In this document: positions 25,574 to 34,378 of the stretch, piece after piece | Layout: each line of letters begins with the position of its first letter | Position numbering within the stretch: the first letter of the stretch is position 1 | NCBI RefSeq assembly: GCF_002356295.1 | Contig: NZ_AP018042.1 | Coordinates: forward strand, 1,396,361-1,460,360 | Origin: Labilibaculum antarcticum | GTDB taxonomy: Bacteria; Bacteroidota; Bacteroidia; Bacteroidales; Marinifilaceae | DNA: 64,000 nucleotides | Direction of reading: 5' to 3' | Position numbers and translations under genes: made by a program | The notes under the pieces: model-generated | What the model saw: the letters and a program-made list of their open reading frames with translations, nothing else | Database searches by the model: none | Told to the model about the DNA's origin: nothing

Positions 25574-27520
25574 ATGCACAAACGAATAAATTCTACCTTA
25601 CTCCTATTCCTCTTCAGCTTACTTCCTTTTTTAACTCAGGCATCAAATCAGGCATATAATGAAGCCTTAGAAGAACTAAGAGTTGAACTTCCAAAGATCA
25701 TAGTGGCTGATATTCCGACAAAAATTAAAATTTCAATAGATAAAGAGAAAAGTAGTATCAATGAGAATGATAGCATCTGGGTTCGTGTAAACACACAAAA
25801 CATCTTGGCTAAAGTTGAAAATAGGCAAGTTGTATTTCATCATATTTTCAAGAAAAAAAGGGTACTTCAAATCAGTTTTCAAAACAAAAATTACAGCAGG
25901 GTAATTAATCCAATTCCTTTATGGTTATCAATACTACCACCACTTATAGCCATTCTTATGGCCCTTTTTTTTAAAGAAGTCTTTTCTGCATTATTCGTAG
26001 GTCTCTTTTCCGGAACCTTGCTAATCTATTCCTATCAGGAAGCTTCGATTTTTACCGCATTTTTTAAATCTATATTCGCCATATCAGATACTTACATTCT
26101 GCAATCTTTAGCCGACACCGGACATATTTCCATTATTCTATTTTCGATGTTGATTGGCGCAATGGTGAATTTAATTACCAAAAATGGTGGCATGCAAGGA
26201 ATTGTTAACAAACTTTCCAAATTTGCTAGCAGTCCGAGGTCTGGTCAGTTCGTAACTTGGTTTTTAGGTGTTCTTATCTTCTTCGATGATTATGCCAATA
26301 CATTGATCGTTGGAAATACAATGCGTCCTGTTACCGACAGATTAAAAATATCAAGAGAGAAACTTGCCTACATTGTTGATTCCACTGCCGCTCCTGTAGC
26401 ATCTATTGCCATGATCACAACCTGGATTGGTATTGAATTAAGCTACATTCAATCTGCAACAGTTCAAATCAATATAACAGAAAGTCCTTACAGTATTTTC
26501 CTGAATTCTTTACCTACGCGCTTCTATCCTTTCTTTACCCTATTCTTTATTTTGATGCTAATAATATTGAAGAAAGATTTTGGTCCCATGTTAAAAGCAG
26601 AACAGAAATGCAGAAAAGAATCAAATTCTTCAGATTCTTCGGAACCCGTAATGGTTTCATCTGAATTGAAAGAAATTGAGATTGATAAAGATACTCCAAC
26701 CCGTTGGTACAATGCAGGCATACCTGTTTTAATTGTAATTTTAGGAACATTCGCAGGATTGGTTTATACTGGATGGGATGCAAACATTTGGAATGATACA
26801 AATCTTGCCTTCGGCAAAAAACTATCCCACATTATTGGAGCATCAGATTCTTACCTTGCTCTTTTGTGGTCGTCGCTTTCGGCCGTTTTAGTCGCCATGG
26901 CGCTTACTCTTAGTCAAAGAATACTTAGTCTGGGTAAGGCTATTGATGCTTTAGTAAGTGGCTTTAAAACTATGCTGACTGCAATTCTTATTTTAGTACT
27001 TGCATGGGCTCTGGCCGACATCACCAAAGATATGCATACTGCAGATTTCATTTCGAATACTCTAATTGCAAGTAATGTTTCACCATTTCTCTTGCCATCC
27101 TTTACATTCATCCTGTCAGCTTTAATTGCATTTTCAACAGGCTCTTCATGGGGAACTATGGCAATTCTATATCCTTTAATCTTGCCCGCATCATGGGCTT
27201 TGTGTCATTCTGCCGGAATGAATGATCTTGAAAGCATGAACATTTTCTATATTACCGTATCGGCGATATTAGCAGGTTCTGTATTGGGCGATCATTGTTC
27301 TCCTATTTCCGATACGACCATCCTTAGTTCTCTGGCAAGCTCTTGTAATCACATAGAACATGTGCGAACGCAATTACCTTATGCTTTAACTGTTGGGTTT
27401 GTATCTATTTTTGCAGGACTGCTTCCCGCTGCCTATGGAGTTCCTTCATGGATTTTAATTCCAGTTGGTTTTACTCTTCTTTATTTAATTGTGAAATATG
27501 CAGGAAAGAAAACGGAATAA
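25574..27520 (+). CDS. NhaC-family Na+/H+ antiporter with an N-terminal extracytoplasmic domain
   Basis: A 648-residue protein. A signal-like segment (about 3-23) is followed by a ~95-residue beta-rich region before the first antiporter helix at about 116. The membrane part has 11-13 hydrophobic helices with NhaC-type motifs: VLIFFDDYANTLIVGNTMRP, FSTGSSWGTMAILYPL and LGDHCSPISDTTILSSLASS. An acidic cytoplasmic loop lies near 340-380. Members exchange Na+ (or an organic counter-ion) for H+. The extra N-terminal domain is unusual beside the ordinary form at 42564. Na+ homeostasis together with NQR is the obvious context. An inverted repeat follows at 27525. Confidence 0.88.
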   Translation: MHKRINSTLLLFLFSLLPFLTQASNQAYNEALEELRVELPKIIVADIPTKIKISIDKEKSSINENDSIWVRVNTQNILAKVENRQVVFHHIFKKKRVLQISFQNKNYSRVINPIPLWLSILPPLIAILMALFFKEVFSALFVGLFSGTLLIYSYQEASIFTAFFKSIFAISDTYILQSLADTGHISIILFSMLIGAMVNLITKNGGMQGIVNKLSKFASSPRSGQFVTWFLGVLIFFDDYANTLIVGNTMRPVTDRLKISREKLAYIVDSTAAPVASIAMITTWIGIELSYIQSATVQINITESPYSIFLNSLPTRFYPFFTLFFILMLIILKKDFGPMLKAEQKCRKESNSSDSSEPVMVSSELKEIEIDKDTPTRWYNAGIPVLIVILGTFAGLVYTGWDANIWNDTNLAFGKKLSHIIGASDSYLALLWSSLSAVLVAMALTLSQRILSLGKAIDALVSGFKTMLTAILILVLAWALADITKDMHTADFISNTLIASNVSPFLLPSFTFILSALIAFSTGSSWGTMAILYPLILPASWALCHSAGMNDLESMNIFYITVSAILAGSVLGDHCSPISDTTILSSLASSCNHIEHVRTQLPYALTVGFVSIFAGLLPAAYGVPSWILIPVGFTLLYLIVKYAGKKTE

Positions 27521-27524
27521 CAAA

Positions 27525-27559
27525 CCCGACATATAATGGTTGGTACCAAATATGTCGGG
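27525..27559. repeat. Inverted repeat CCCGACATAT / ATATGTCGGG
   Basis: Ten-bp perfect arms enclose a second palindrome, TTGGTACCAA. It begins four bases after the antiporter stop. It could terminate transcription, but there is no T run, so the role is open. The remaining ~160 bp to 27717 hold nothing I recognise. Confidence 0.5.
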
Positions 27560-27717
27560 AATAAATCCTATGCTGATTTGCAATTATCAAATTTGACAAT
27601 TATACCACTAACCACAATGCATCAAATCAACACTAACTAAAAGTTCTATACTCTATAGACAGCTTTATTCAATAAAAGGTGACAAGCCTCCTGTTGTTTT
27701 AACTTTTTTTAACACCA

Positions 27718-28201
27718 CTAATTTAAGATCAATTCCCAATATCCAACATCTACCCATTTATTAAATTTATATCCAACCTCCTTAAAGTGTGCAACTTTTT
27801 CGAAACCGAATTTTTCATGTAATGCGATACTTTCGTCATTGGGCAAAGAAATCCCCCCAATTGCAACATGTAAATCTAATTTAGTTAGCCTTTCTATCAA
27901 TTCTTGATACAATTTTGTGCCAATTCCTTTGCCTGTTGCATCCAAATGAATAAACTGTAGTTTCAACAGAAAATTTATAAGCGCATCTTAATTTCCATTC
28001 ACTTGCATAGGCATACCCAAGTATCCTTTCATTTTCATAAAAAACAATCCATGGCAATTCTGCCGTAACTCCTGCAATTCTTAATCTCATATCTTCCCGA
28101 GAAACTTCAATCTCCTCAAAAGTAATCGCGGAGCTTTTTACGTAGTGATTGTAGATTTCACAAATTTCCACAGCATCTGAAGAGAATACACTTCTTATCA
28201 T
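27718..28201 (-). pseudogene. Frameshifted GNAT acetyltransferase (Pat/MnaT-like)
   Basis: Two overlapping minus-strand frames together make one acetyltransferase. The 5' part (from the ATG at 28201) reads MIRSVFSSDAVEICEIYNHY ... FEEIEVSREDM ... ILGYAYASEWKLRCAY ... SVETTVY. The 3' part, in another frame, continues IHLDATGKGIGTKLYQELIE ... LHEKFGFEKVAHFKEVGYKF and ends at 27718. The break is at about 27948-27952, where TTTATTCAT would need two more bases (TTTATATTCAT) to keep the family pattern VYxH. A 2-bp loss from a TATATT stretch explains it. The family acetylates phosphinothricin or methionine-derived amines. Either the gene is dead or this is a sequencing error. Confidence 0.85.
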
Positions 28202-28458
28202 ATTAGTTAGATTTTCAGATCACTTTAAAGATACAAAAAAAGAGAAACCATCCCTTACGAGATGGCTGGTTCCTCAAGATATCTTGAAGCCCTTAAAAAT
28301 TGAATTGTCAGTCAAATTACCACATGCATCCAACAATTATTAACTAAAAATATTCAAGATTCTCCCCTATAGATCCTCTCGAACAATACTATAACAGGTT
28401 AATCCGAGAAAAGGGTGACAACAATATGAGAATAATCTCATGTTTAACTTTTAGTAAC
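28202..28458. other. Non-coding gap with short hairpins
   Basis: The gap between the GNAT pseudogene and the E1 gene holds no gene. On the minus strand CCATC-TCGTAAGG-GATGG is followed by TTTCTCTTTTTTTG (about 28228-28258), a weak terminator-like hairpin. CAAGATATCTTG at about 28276-28287 is a 12-bp palindrome. Confidence 0.5.
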
Positions 28459-28495
28459 AAAAAAAGAGACTGATTTTTTTCAAAATCAGCCTCTT
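28459..28495 (-). terminator. Rho-independent terminator of the E1 gene
   Basis: On the minus strand the stem AAGAGGCTGATTTT / AAAATCAGTCTCTT (one mismatch) is followed by a T run. It lies about 28 bp after the E1 stop codon. Confidence 0.85.
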
Positions 28496-28523
28496 CTCAT
28501 ATTTAAAGAAAGAAAATTCGTTC

Positions 28524-30968
28524 TTAATTGGTATAAATAGCAGTAAACTTTTGAGGATTTGATTCTCTCATGATATCGTAAATAATCTCAAATACATCTT
28601 CGGCATTGGGATTTGAAAAATAATCTCCATCGGTACCATATGCTGGACGGTGATCTTTAGCAGTTATTGTTCTTGGTTCTGAATCCAAATGGAAATAAGC
28701 ATTCTGCTCCTCTAAAACTTTCTGCATCATAAAAGCTGTAGCTCCTCCAGGAACATCCTCATCGAAAAATACAATTCGATTGGTTTTCTTTACTGATTCA
28801 AGAATTCGACTATTAATATCAAATGGCAATAAAGTCTGAACATCAATTAACTCAACAGAAATATTAAAATCTTTCAACTGCTTTACTGCATCTTCAGCAA
28901 TTCGCACACATGACCCATAAGTTACCAATGTAATATCGGTTCCTTCCTCCAAAACTTCAGGTATACCTAATGGTGTATTAAACTCGCCTAAATTATCAGG
29001 TAATTTTTCCTTCAGTCTGTAACCATTAAGTGGTTCAATTACTAATGCCGGCTCATCCGATTCTAAAAGCGTATTATAAAAGCCTGCCGCTTTGGTCATA
29101 TCTCTTGGCACACAAACATGAATTCCTCGTATAGAGTTGATGACCATGCTTAGAGGAGATCCTGAATGCCAAATTCCTTCCAGTCGATGACCACGAGTAC
29201 GAATAATTACCGGAGCCTTTTGACCCCCTTTTGTTCTGTAGTGCAGCGTAGCTAAATCATCACTCATGGTTTGCAAGGCATATAGCAGGTAATCGAAATA
29301 TTGTATTTCGGCTATTGGACGCAATCCTCTAACTGCCAAACCAATTCCTTGTCCTATAATTGTAGCCTCACGAATTCCAGTATCGGTAACCCTCAGCTCA
29401 CCGTATTTTTTCTGCATTCCTTCCAAACTCTGGTTTACACCGCCAATAAATCCGGTATCTTCTCCAAAAGTTAACAGCAAAGGATATTTGCTGAAAAGTT
29501 TATCAAAATTATCCCGTAATATTTCTCGCCCGTTTACCATTTTAGATTGCTCAGAATAGACCGGTTTACAGGACTTGATATTTTGCACTTTTAAATCAGT
29601 CTCACTATACAAATGACTACTGTATCGTTCATGATTCTCTGCAAGAGAATTTTTGAGCCACAACTGTAGTTGCGATTTTAAAGGTTTGAAGCTATCGCAT
29701 GAGCTGCAAATAAATCGTAGTATTTTCTTTGCTGCCGTAAAATTATCCTTTCGAATCGGATGAATAATCTTTTTCAGATCACTTACTATTTTGTCGATTC
29801 GTTCCGTTTTCTTACAATCACAACCTGCATTCTTTACCAATTCAATCAGGGCATCTCTTTCTTCAATAATCGGATCGATGAAAGATTTCCAAGCAGCTTT
29901 TCTTGCTTCCTTTACTTCTTGCAAAGCAATATTTTCAATTTCATCCAGAGTTTCTTCTTTCGCTAATTCCATAGAAAGAATCCACTCTTTCATTTTTTTG
30001 ATTGGATCGTATTCCGTTTCCCAATCCAAACGTTCTTTGGTTTTATATCGCTCATGTGAACCAGAAGTGGAATGACCTAAAGGTTGAGTCATTTCCGAAA
30101 CGTGAAATAGAACAGGAACATGATTCTTCCTGCAAAGTTCGACACCTTCCATATACATTTTACAAAGCGAAGGATAATCCCAACCTTTAGCCTTATAAAT
30201 TAGGTAGCCATCCCCCTTTTCATCTTGTTCAAATCCTTTAAGAACTTCGGAGATATTCGATTTTGTGGTTTGATATTTGTTGGGAACAGAAATTCCCCAG
30301 CCATCATCCCAAACGCTAATGGCCATTGGTACTTGCAGAACACCTGCCGCATTTATGGTTTCCCAAAAATGACCTTCGGAAGTACTGGAATCGCCAATTG
30401 TACCAAAAGCCACTTCGTTTCCCTTGTCTGAAAACTCAGGGAAATTATGCAATTCTTTGTTCTGTCTGAAAATTTTGGATGCATAAGCCAAGCCAAGTAA
30501 TCTAGGCATCTGACCTGCTGTAGGCGAAATATCCGCGGAAGAATTCTTCTGATTGGTTAAGTTTTTCCAACTCCCATCTTCATTTAAACTTCTGGAAGCA
30601 TAATGGTTATTCATTAAACGACCTCCGTTGGCTGGATTTTTGTCGAGCTTAGTATCCCCAAATAATTGAGCAAAAAATTCCTCGCTTGATAACATTCCAG
30701 AGGCAAGCATAAAGGTTTGATCACGATAATAACCTGAGCGCCAGTCACCATTTTTATAATATTTAGCCATTGCAATTTGAGCAATTTCCTTTCCGTCACC
30801 AAATATTCCAAACTTGGCTTTCCCGGTTAAAACTTCTTTTCGACCCCAAATACTTAGTTGACGACTGACATTGGCAATTCGATAATCCTCAAGAACTTCA
30901 GATGTAAAATCATTGAATGACAAATTCTCTTTATTTGTATCCTTATTTTCTTTTACCATTTCTGACAT
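28524..30968 (-). CDS. 2-oxoacid dehydrogenase E1, fused alpha and beta subunits
   Basis: An 814-residue fusion. The alpha half (about 1-400) has the thiamine-diphosphate site GTIGDSSTSEGHFWETINAA and SVWDDGWGISVPNKY. Segment 340-450 is a linker with a Cys-rich NAGCDCKK. The beta half (about 470-800) starts GREILRDNFDKLFSKYPLLL and has FGEDTGFIGGVNQSLEGMQ, EIQYFDYLLYALQTMSDDLA and VTYGSCVRIAEDAV. It decarboxylates a 2-oxoacid and acylates the lipoyl group of E2. The best partner in view is the E2 at 11593-12912. Branched-chain 2-oxoacids or pyruvate are the likely substrates; the annotation family is usually called alpha-ketoacid dehydrogenase subunit alpha/beta. No E3 gene is in view. Confidence 0.93.
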   Translation of the reverse strand: MSEMVKENKDTNKENLSFNDFTSEVLEDYRIANVSRQLSIWGRKEVLTGKAKFGIFGDGKEIAQIAMAKYYKNGDWRSGYYRDQTFMLASGMLSSEEFFAQLFGDTKLDKNPANGGRLMNNHYASRSLNEDGSWKNLTNQKNSSADISPTAGQMPRLLGLAYASKIFRQNKELHNFPEFSDKGNEVAFGTIGDSSTSEGHFWETINAAGVLQVPMAISVWDDGWGISVPNKYQTTKSNISEVLKGFEQDEKGDGYLIYKAKGWDYPSLCKMYMEGVELCRKNHVPVLFHVSEMTQPLGHSTSGSHERYKTKERLDWETEYDPIKKMKEWILSMELAKEETLDEIENIALQEVKEARKAAWKSFIDPIIEERDALIELVKNAGCDCKKTERIDKIVSDLKKIIHPIRKDNFTAAKKILRFICSSCDSFKPLKSQLQLWLKNSLAENHERYSSHLYSETDLKVQNIKSCKPVYSEQSKMVNGREILRDNFDKLFSKYPLLLTFGEDTGFIGGVNQSLEGMQKKYGELRVTDTGIREATIIGQGIGLAVRGLRPIAEIQYFDYLLYALQTMSDDLATLHYRTKGGQKAPVIIRTRGHRLEGIWHSGSPLSMVINSIRGIHVCVPRDMTKAAGFYNTLLESDEPALVIEPLNGYRLKEKLPDNLGEFNTPLGIPEVLEEGTDITLVTYGSCVRIAEDAVKQLKDFNISVELIDVQTLLPFDINSRILESVKKTNRIVFFDEDVPGGATAFMMQKVLEEQNAYFHLDSEPRTITAKDHRPAYGTDGDYFSNPNAEDVFEIIYDIMRESNPQKFTAIYTN

Positions 30969-31330
30969 ATAATTTTGCGTTTTTAGTCAACAAAACAATT
31001 TTCCCCCTTGCTTTGGAAACTAATATGTGTTAGTGCGTTTATTTAACAGAATATTCTCTAATTAAACTTACATCAAATTTAGTAAGAATAATTCTAAATA
31101 AGAATAATTCATCCAAGTATTTACAGACCTTAAGATCTTCTTTTGTTTGGAAGAACAATATCGAAATGATATCTTTGCTAGTAAATTATTAATAGCGATT
31201 CTTATTTTGTTTGTATCACTAATGTAATACACTTGTTGTTGCCAACAAATAATAAATTAGGAATACAACAAAATAATTTCGACGCTTTTCGTAGCTCAAG
31301 CTTTTTATAAATAGTACAAGATATATTCAA
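30969..31330. other. Divergent promoter region between E1 and the small membrane proteins
   Basis: There is no gene here. AGAATAATTC occurs twice around 31083-31110 (AGAATAATTCTAAATAAGAA), forming an imperfect palindrome that could be an operator. A promoter for the rightward genes lies at 31146-31177. The rest is AT-rich without further structure that I can see. Confidence 0.5.
31146..31177 (+). promoter_or_regulatory. Bacteroidota-type promoter for the small membrane protein genes
   Basis: The -33 element TTTG (31146-31149) and the -7 element TATCTTTG (31170-31177) are separated by 20 bp, matching the TTTG/TAnnTTTG consensus. The leader to the ATG at 31331 would be about 150 nt. Confidence 0.6.
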
Positions 31331-31573
31331 ATGATTACAGTCTTACTTATAACAATTATTCTTCTGGCAATTAGCTTTGCTGGTTTTGCAATTACAATAT
31401 TGATTAAAAAAAATGGTAAGTTTCCTGAACTTCATCTTGGAAAAAATGAAGATTTGAAAAAAAGAGGGATTGGATGTGCCACCTCTCAAGATAAAATGGA
31501 GCAAGCTAAAGCCAAAAGATCGCATCAATTTAAGCAACTTACGCTTTTAGATAAAGAAGTAAACTCGCTCTAA
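31331..31573 (+). CDS. Small single-pass membrane protein (conserved near NQR genes)
   Basis: An 80-residue protein with one transmembrane helix (residues 3-25) and a basic C-terminal tail. After the helix comes IKKNGKFPELHLGKNEDLKK, then RGIGCATSQDK with a single Cys. I recall similar short Bacteroidota proteins with a GKFP...N...L..KGI.CA.SQD pattern near respiratory genes, but cannot verify this. It lies 93 bp before a second tiny membrane protein that resembles NqrM and close to apbE and the nqr operon. Its similarity in layout to that neighbour (helix, then KxxGKF- or NAKF-type turn, then Cys) suggests a related membrane accessory role. Confidence 0.75.
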   Translation: MITVLLITIILLAISFAGFAITILIKKNGKFPELHLGKNEDLKKRGIGCATSQDKMEQAKAKRSHQFKQLTLLDKEVNSL

Positions 31574-31666
31574 CTCAAAATAAATTTAAATTTTAACATT
31601 AGATATATAACAATCTAATCTTAGAATCGTATTTACTTTGAGTTACTTTATTAAATCTAAATAAAA

Positions 31667-31834
31667 ATGGCGATGTTTTTCAAGATATTACTTTTATCAC
31701 TCTTTTTATTGCTACTGGCCTTTTTAGGAATGGGCATTAAGCTATTATTCGATAAAAATGCGAAGTTCACTGGTGGTAGCTGTGGCTCTTGTGCTTGCAC
31801 CAATCCGGATGAAGAAAATTGTGAAACCAAATAA
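31667..31834 (+). CDS. Tiny Cys-rich membrane protein, candidate NqrM-like NQR maturation factor
   Basis: A 55-residue protein that is easy to miss. One transmembrane helix covers about residues 6-28 and is followed by a short tail with four cysteines, GGSCGSCACTNPDEENCETK (C39, C42, C44, C52). NqrM (DUF539) is a small membrane protein with one helix and four conserved Cys after a GSCGG-like turn. It delivers the iron bound between NqrD and NqrE, and in Vibrio it is encoded next to apbE. Here the gene lies 125 bp from the 3' end of apbE, and nqrD/nqrE keep all four iron-ligand cysteines. Function is inferred from shape and place, as sequence identity is low. Confidence 0.7.
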   Translation: MAMFFKILLLSLFLLLLAFLGMGIKLLFDKNAKFTGGSCGSCACTNPDEENCETK

Positions 31835-31843
31835 ATGAAATAG

Positions 31844-31934
31844 GTTATCGGTTTTTTGGTCTCTGTTGTTTGTATTATTTCATAACAACTACTTATTTTC
31901 CGAGCTGCGGAAATCTAAGAACCGATAACTTTTT
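31844..31934 (+). terminator. Branched hairpin / terminator between the NqrM-like gene and apbE
   Basis: An outer 10-bp perfect stem, GTTATCGGTT (31844-31853) with AACCGATAAC (31920-31929), encloses two smaller hairpins. These are GTTGTT/AACAAC (31865-31889) and TTTCCG/CGGAAA (31897-31913). Five T residues follow the outer stem at 31930-31934. It is most simply an elaborate terminator of the two small plus-strand genes. A structured RNA is the alternative. Confidence 0.5.
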
Positions 31935-31958
31935 ACAACTCTTTCCAATAAATTCAAG

Positions 31959-32966
31959 TTATTCTATAATTGATTCCTTTAACCTTTCGCTTATATAGGT
32001 TTTATAATTGCCAAGTGAATCGCTATAAATAAAATAGGCTTTCAGAAGGGAGTCTTTTCCGACTAACTCTATGCTTTTTTCCAATCCCAACACCATAAAA
32101 CTGGTTGCATAGGCATCTGCCGACATACAATCAGGAGCAAATACCGAAGCCGAAAGTAAGCTGTGTTGAACTGGATATCCCAAACGAGGATCGATGGTGT
32201 GGGCATACTTTTTACCATCCTTAATGTAGAACTGTCGGTAATTTCCGGAAGTAGCGAGTGCTCCATTTTCCATCTGAATTACATCTTGTATCTCTCTTGA
32301 CATCGTTGAAGGATCATCAATTGGTTTATCAATACCCACTCTCCAAATTCTGCCCTTGTCATTTTTACCTTTAGCACGAATTTCACCACCAATTTCAACC
32401 ATATAATTAACGACCCCATTTAGTTCCAAAAGATCGGCTACAACATCAACACCATATCCCTTTGCAATAGCACTTGCATCAAACATGATTCTAGGATCGT
32501 CTTTCACCACTTTTCCGTCTTCTAAACGAACTTTGGTATATCCTACAACTTGAAGTAGACTATCAACAGGAATCAATTCAGGATCAAGCTTATTTTTGAA
32601 TCCAAAACCCCATGCATTCACTAAAGGAGCAACAGTCATATCAAATGCACCCTCAGTAATCCGGGAAATCTCTTCTCCTCTTTTAAAGGTTGTTAGAAAA
32701 TAGTGATCAAGCACTACGCTTGTATCGTTATTGTTCACCCTCGAGATTACCGATTGAGGCTTATAGGTAGACAAGGAAAGGTCGAATTCAGTTAGTTTAG
32801 CCATTATATCCTCCTGAAGATTATCATCACCTTTGTACTCATAAACGATGTGATAAAAGGTTCCGAAAATTGGGCCTTCATCGAAATAATACTTTTTACC
32901 GTTTTCCTGACAAGAAGTAAAGATCAGAACGCAAAAAAGAACAATTAAATTCAGTGATTTTTTCAT
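31959..32966 (-). CDS. apbE: FAD:protein FMN transferase ApbE (lipoprotein)
   Basis: A 335-residue lipoprotein; the lipobox FTSC places the acylated Cys at residue 19. ApbE motifs are present: GPIFGTFYHIVYEY, ISRVNNNDTS, GAFDMTVAPLVNAWGFG (about 106-122), FDASAIAKGYGVD with the Mg/FAD-site residues, and HTIDPRLGYPV (about 235-245). It moves FMN from FAD to a threonine hydroxyl in the flavinylation motifs of NqrB and NqrC. Both target motifs are present in this window (NqrB T212, NqrC T211). The gene follows nqrF on the same strand after a 97-bp gap that contains a terminator-like hairpin, so it may be partly uncoupled from the operon. Confidence 0.96.
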   Translation of the reverse strand: MKKSLNLIVLFCVLIFTSCQENGKKYYFDEGPIFGTFYHIVYEYKGDDNLQEDIMAKLTEFDLSLSTYKPQSVISRVNNNDTSVVLDHYFLTTFKRGEEISRITEGAFDMTVAPLVNAWGFGFKNKLDPELIPVDSLLQVVGYTKVRLEDGKVVKDDPRIMFDASAIAKGYGVDVVADLLELNGVVNYMVEIGGEIRAKGKNDKGRIWRVGIDKPIDDPSTMSREIQDVIQMENGALATSGNYRQFYIKDGKKYAHTIDPRLGYPVQHSLLSASVFAPDCMSADAYATSFMVLGLEKSIELVGKDSLLKAYFIYSDSLGNYKTYISERLKESIIE

Positions 32967-33020
32967 GACTTACTACTATTGATAATGGATAATTAATGCA
33001 ACAAATGTAACTAAGCTTGT

Positions 33021-33056
33021 AAAAACAAACAAGCCTCGAAAATTCGAGGCTTGTTT
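33021..33056 (-). terminator. Terminator-like hairpin between nqrF and apbE
   Basis: Fourteen-bp perfect arms (AAACAAGCCTCGAA / TTCGAGGCTTGTTT, 33027-33040 and 33043-33056) are followed on the minus strand by GTTTTTAC. It lies 8 bp after the nqrF stop and would end or attenuate the nqr transcript before apbE. Confidence 0.85.
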
Positions 33057-33063
33057 AATTATA

Positions 33064-34323
33064 TTACGATCCAAAATCGTCAAATTCAACCATTTCGTCT
33101 GGTACTCCTAATTCATACAGCATGTTTGTAGTCGCTGAATTCATCATTGGAGGTCCACAAAGGTAATATTCAACATCTTCCGGCTCTTCATGATTGATCA
33201 AGTAGTTGTCATAAATTACCTGGTGAATAAATCCAGTTGGTCCTTCCCAATTATCCTCTGGCTGAGGCTCAGAAAGAGCTAAGTGCCATTCGAAGTTAGG
33301 GAAATCAGCAGCGATAGCATCGAACTGATCTGCGTAGAACACTTCTTTTAATGAACGGGCTCCGTACCAGAAAGTAGCCTTTCGACCAGTTTTTACGGTG
33401 TGGAACAAGTGAAAGATGTGAGATCGCATTGGAGCCATACCAGCACCACCACCAATAAACATCATCTCGTTATTGGTCTCTTTAATAAAGAACTCACCGT
33501 AAGGTCCGGAAATAGTAACTTTATCGCCTGGTTTACGTGAGAAAATAAACGAAGAACAGATTCCAGGATTCACTTTCATCCAACCACCGTTTACACGATC
33601 GAATGGAGGAGTTGCAATACGAATGTTCAACATTACAATATTTCCTTCGGCAGGATGGTTAGCCATTGAGTAGGCACGATAGGTAGGCTCAGGGTTTTTC
33701 ATTGTAAGATCAAACATCTTAAACTTCTTCCAATCTTCGAGATACTCTTCGTCGATATCCATGCTCTTAAAATCAACCTCGATTTTAGGGACATCAATCT
33801 GAATGTATCCTCCCGATTTAAAGTCAATAATTTCACCTTTAGGCAACCTTACTACAAATTCCTTAATAAATGTAGCAACGTTTCCATTTGAAACCACTTC
33901 ACACTCCCATTTCTTAATTCCCATAATTTCCTGAGGAATCGCCATGCTCATGTCTTCTTTTACTTTTACCTGACAAGCCAAACGCCAATCAGTTAAAGCT
34001 TCTCTTCTAGTGAAAAATCCTGTCTCTGTTGGTAGAATAGTTCCTGCCCCTGAATGAACCTGGCATTTACACATTCCACAAGTACCTCCACCACCACAAG
34101 CTGATGGTAAAAAGATTTTTTCAGCACCTAAAGCTCCCAAAAGGGTATTACCCGGGTCTACAACCAATTTTAGTTTTCCTTCATTAATATCAATAGTCAC
34201 CTCTCCCGATGGAGTAAGCTTCTGTTTTGCATACAAAAGGATAGAAACCAGTACCAGGATCACAAGTAGGAAGATCACAATACTTGTGGCAATAACTGTT
34301 CCCTGTGTTGTTAATAATATCAT
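33064..34323 (-). CDS. nqrF: Na+-translocating NADH:quinone reductase subunit F
   Basis: A 419-residue subunit. A transmembrane helix (about 11-31) is followed by a plant-type 2Fe-2S ferredoxin domain with ligands C76, C82, C85 and C117. The FAD-binding domain has YRAYSMANHPAEGN (about 217-230), and the NADH-binding domain has MMFIGGGAGMAPMRSHIFHL and YLCGPPMMNSA. It takes electrons from NADH and passes them by FAD and 2Fe-2S into the membrane part of the Na+ pump. It is the last gene of nqrABCDEF, 55 bp after nqrE. Confidence 0.98.
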   Translation of the reverse strand: MILLTTQGTVIATSIVIFLLVILVLVSILLYAKQKLTPSGEVTIDINEGKLKLVVDPGNTLLGALGAEKIFLPSACGGGGTCGMCKCQVHSGAGTILPTETGFFTRREALTDWRLACQVKVKEDMSMAIPQEIMGIKKWECEVVSNGNVATFIKEFVVRLPKGEIIDFKSGGYIQIDVPKIEVDFKSMDIDEEYLEDWKKFKMFDLTMKNPEPTYRAYSMANHPAEGNIVMLNIRIATPPFDRVNGGWMKVNPGICSSFIFSRKPGDKVTISGPYGEFFIKETNNEMMFIGGGAGMAPMRSHIFHLFHTVKTGRKATFWYGARSLKEVFYADQFDAIAADFPNFEWHLALSEPQPEDNWEGPTGFIHQVIYDNYLINHEEPEDVEYYLCGPPMMNSATTNMLYELGVPDEMVEFDDFGS

Positions 34324-34378
34324 CTCTATTCCGATTAAATTTTTTGAAAATTCAATTTTACTTTATTCTTCTTTCAGC

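Noticed and set aside
31667-31834. Metallothionein-like reading of the four-Cys protein
   Set aside because: The membrane helix and the position next to apbE/nqr fit an NqrM-like factor better than a soluble metal store.
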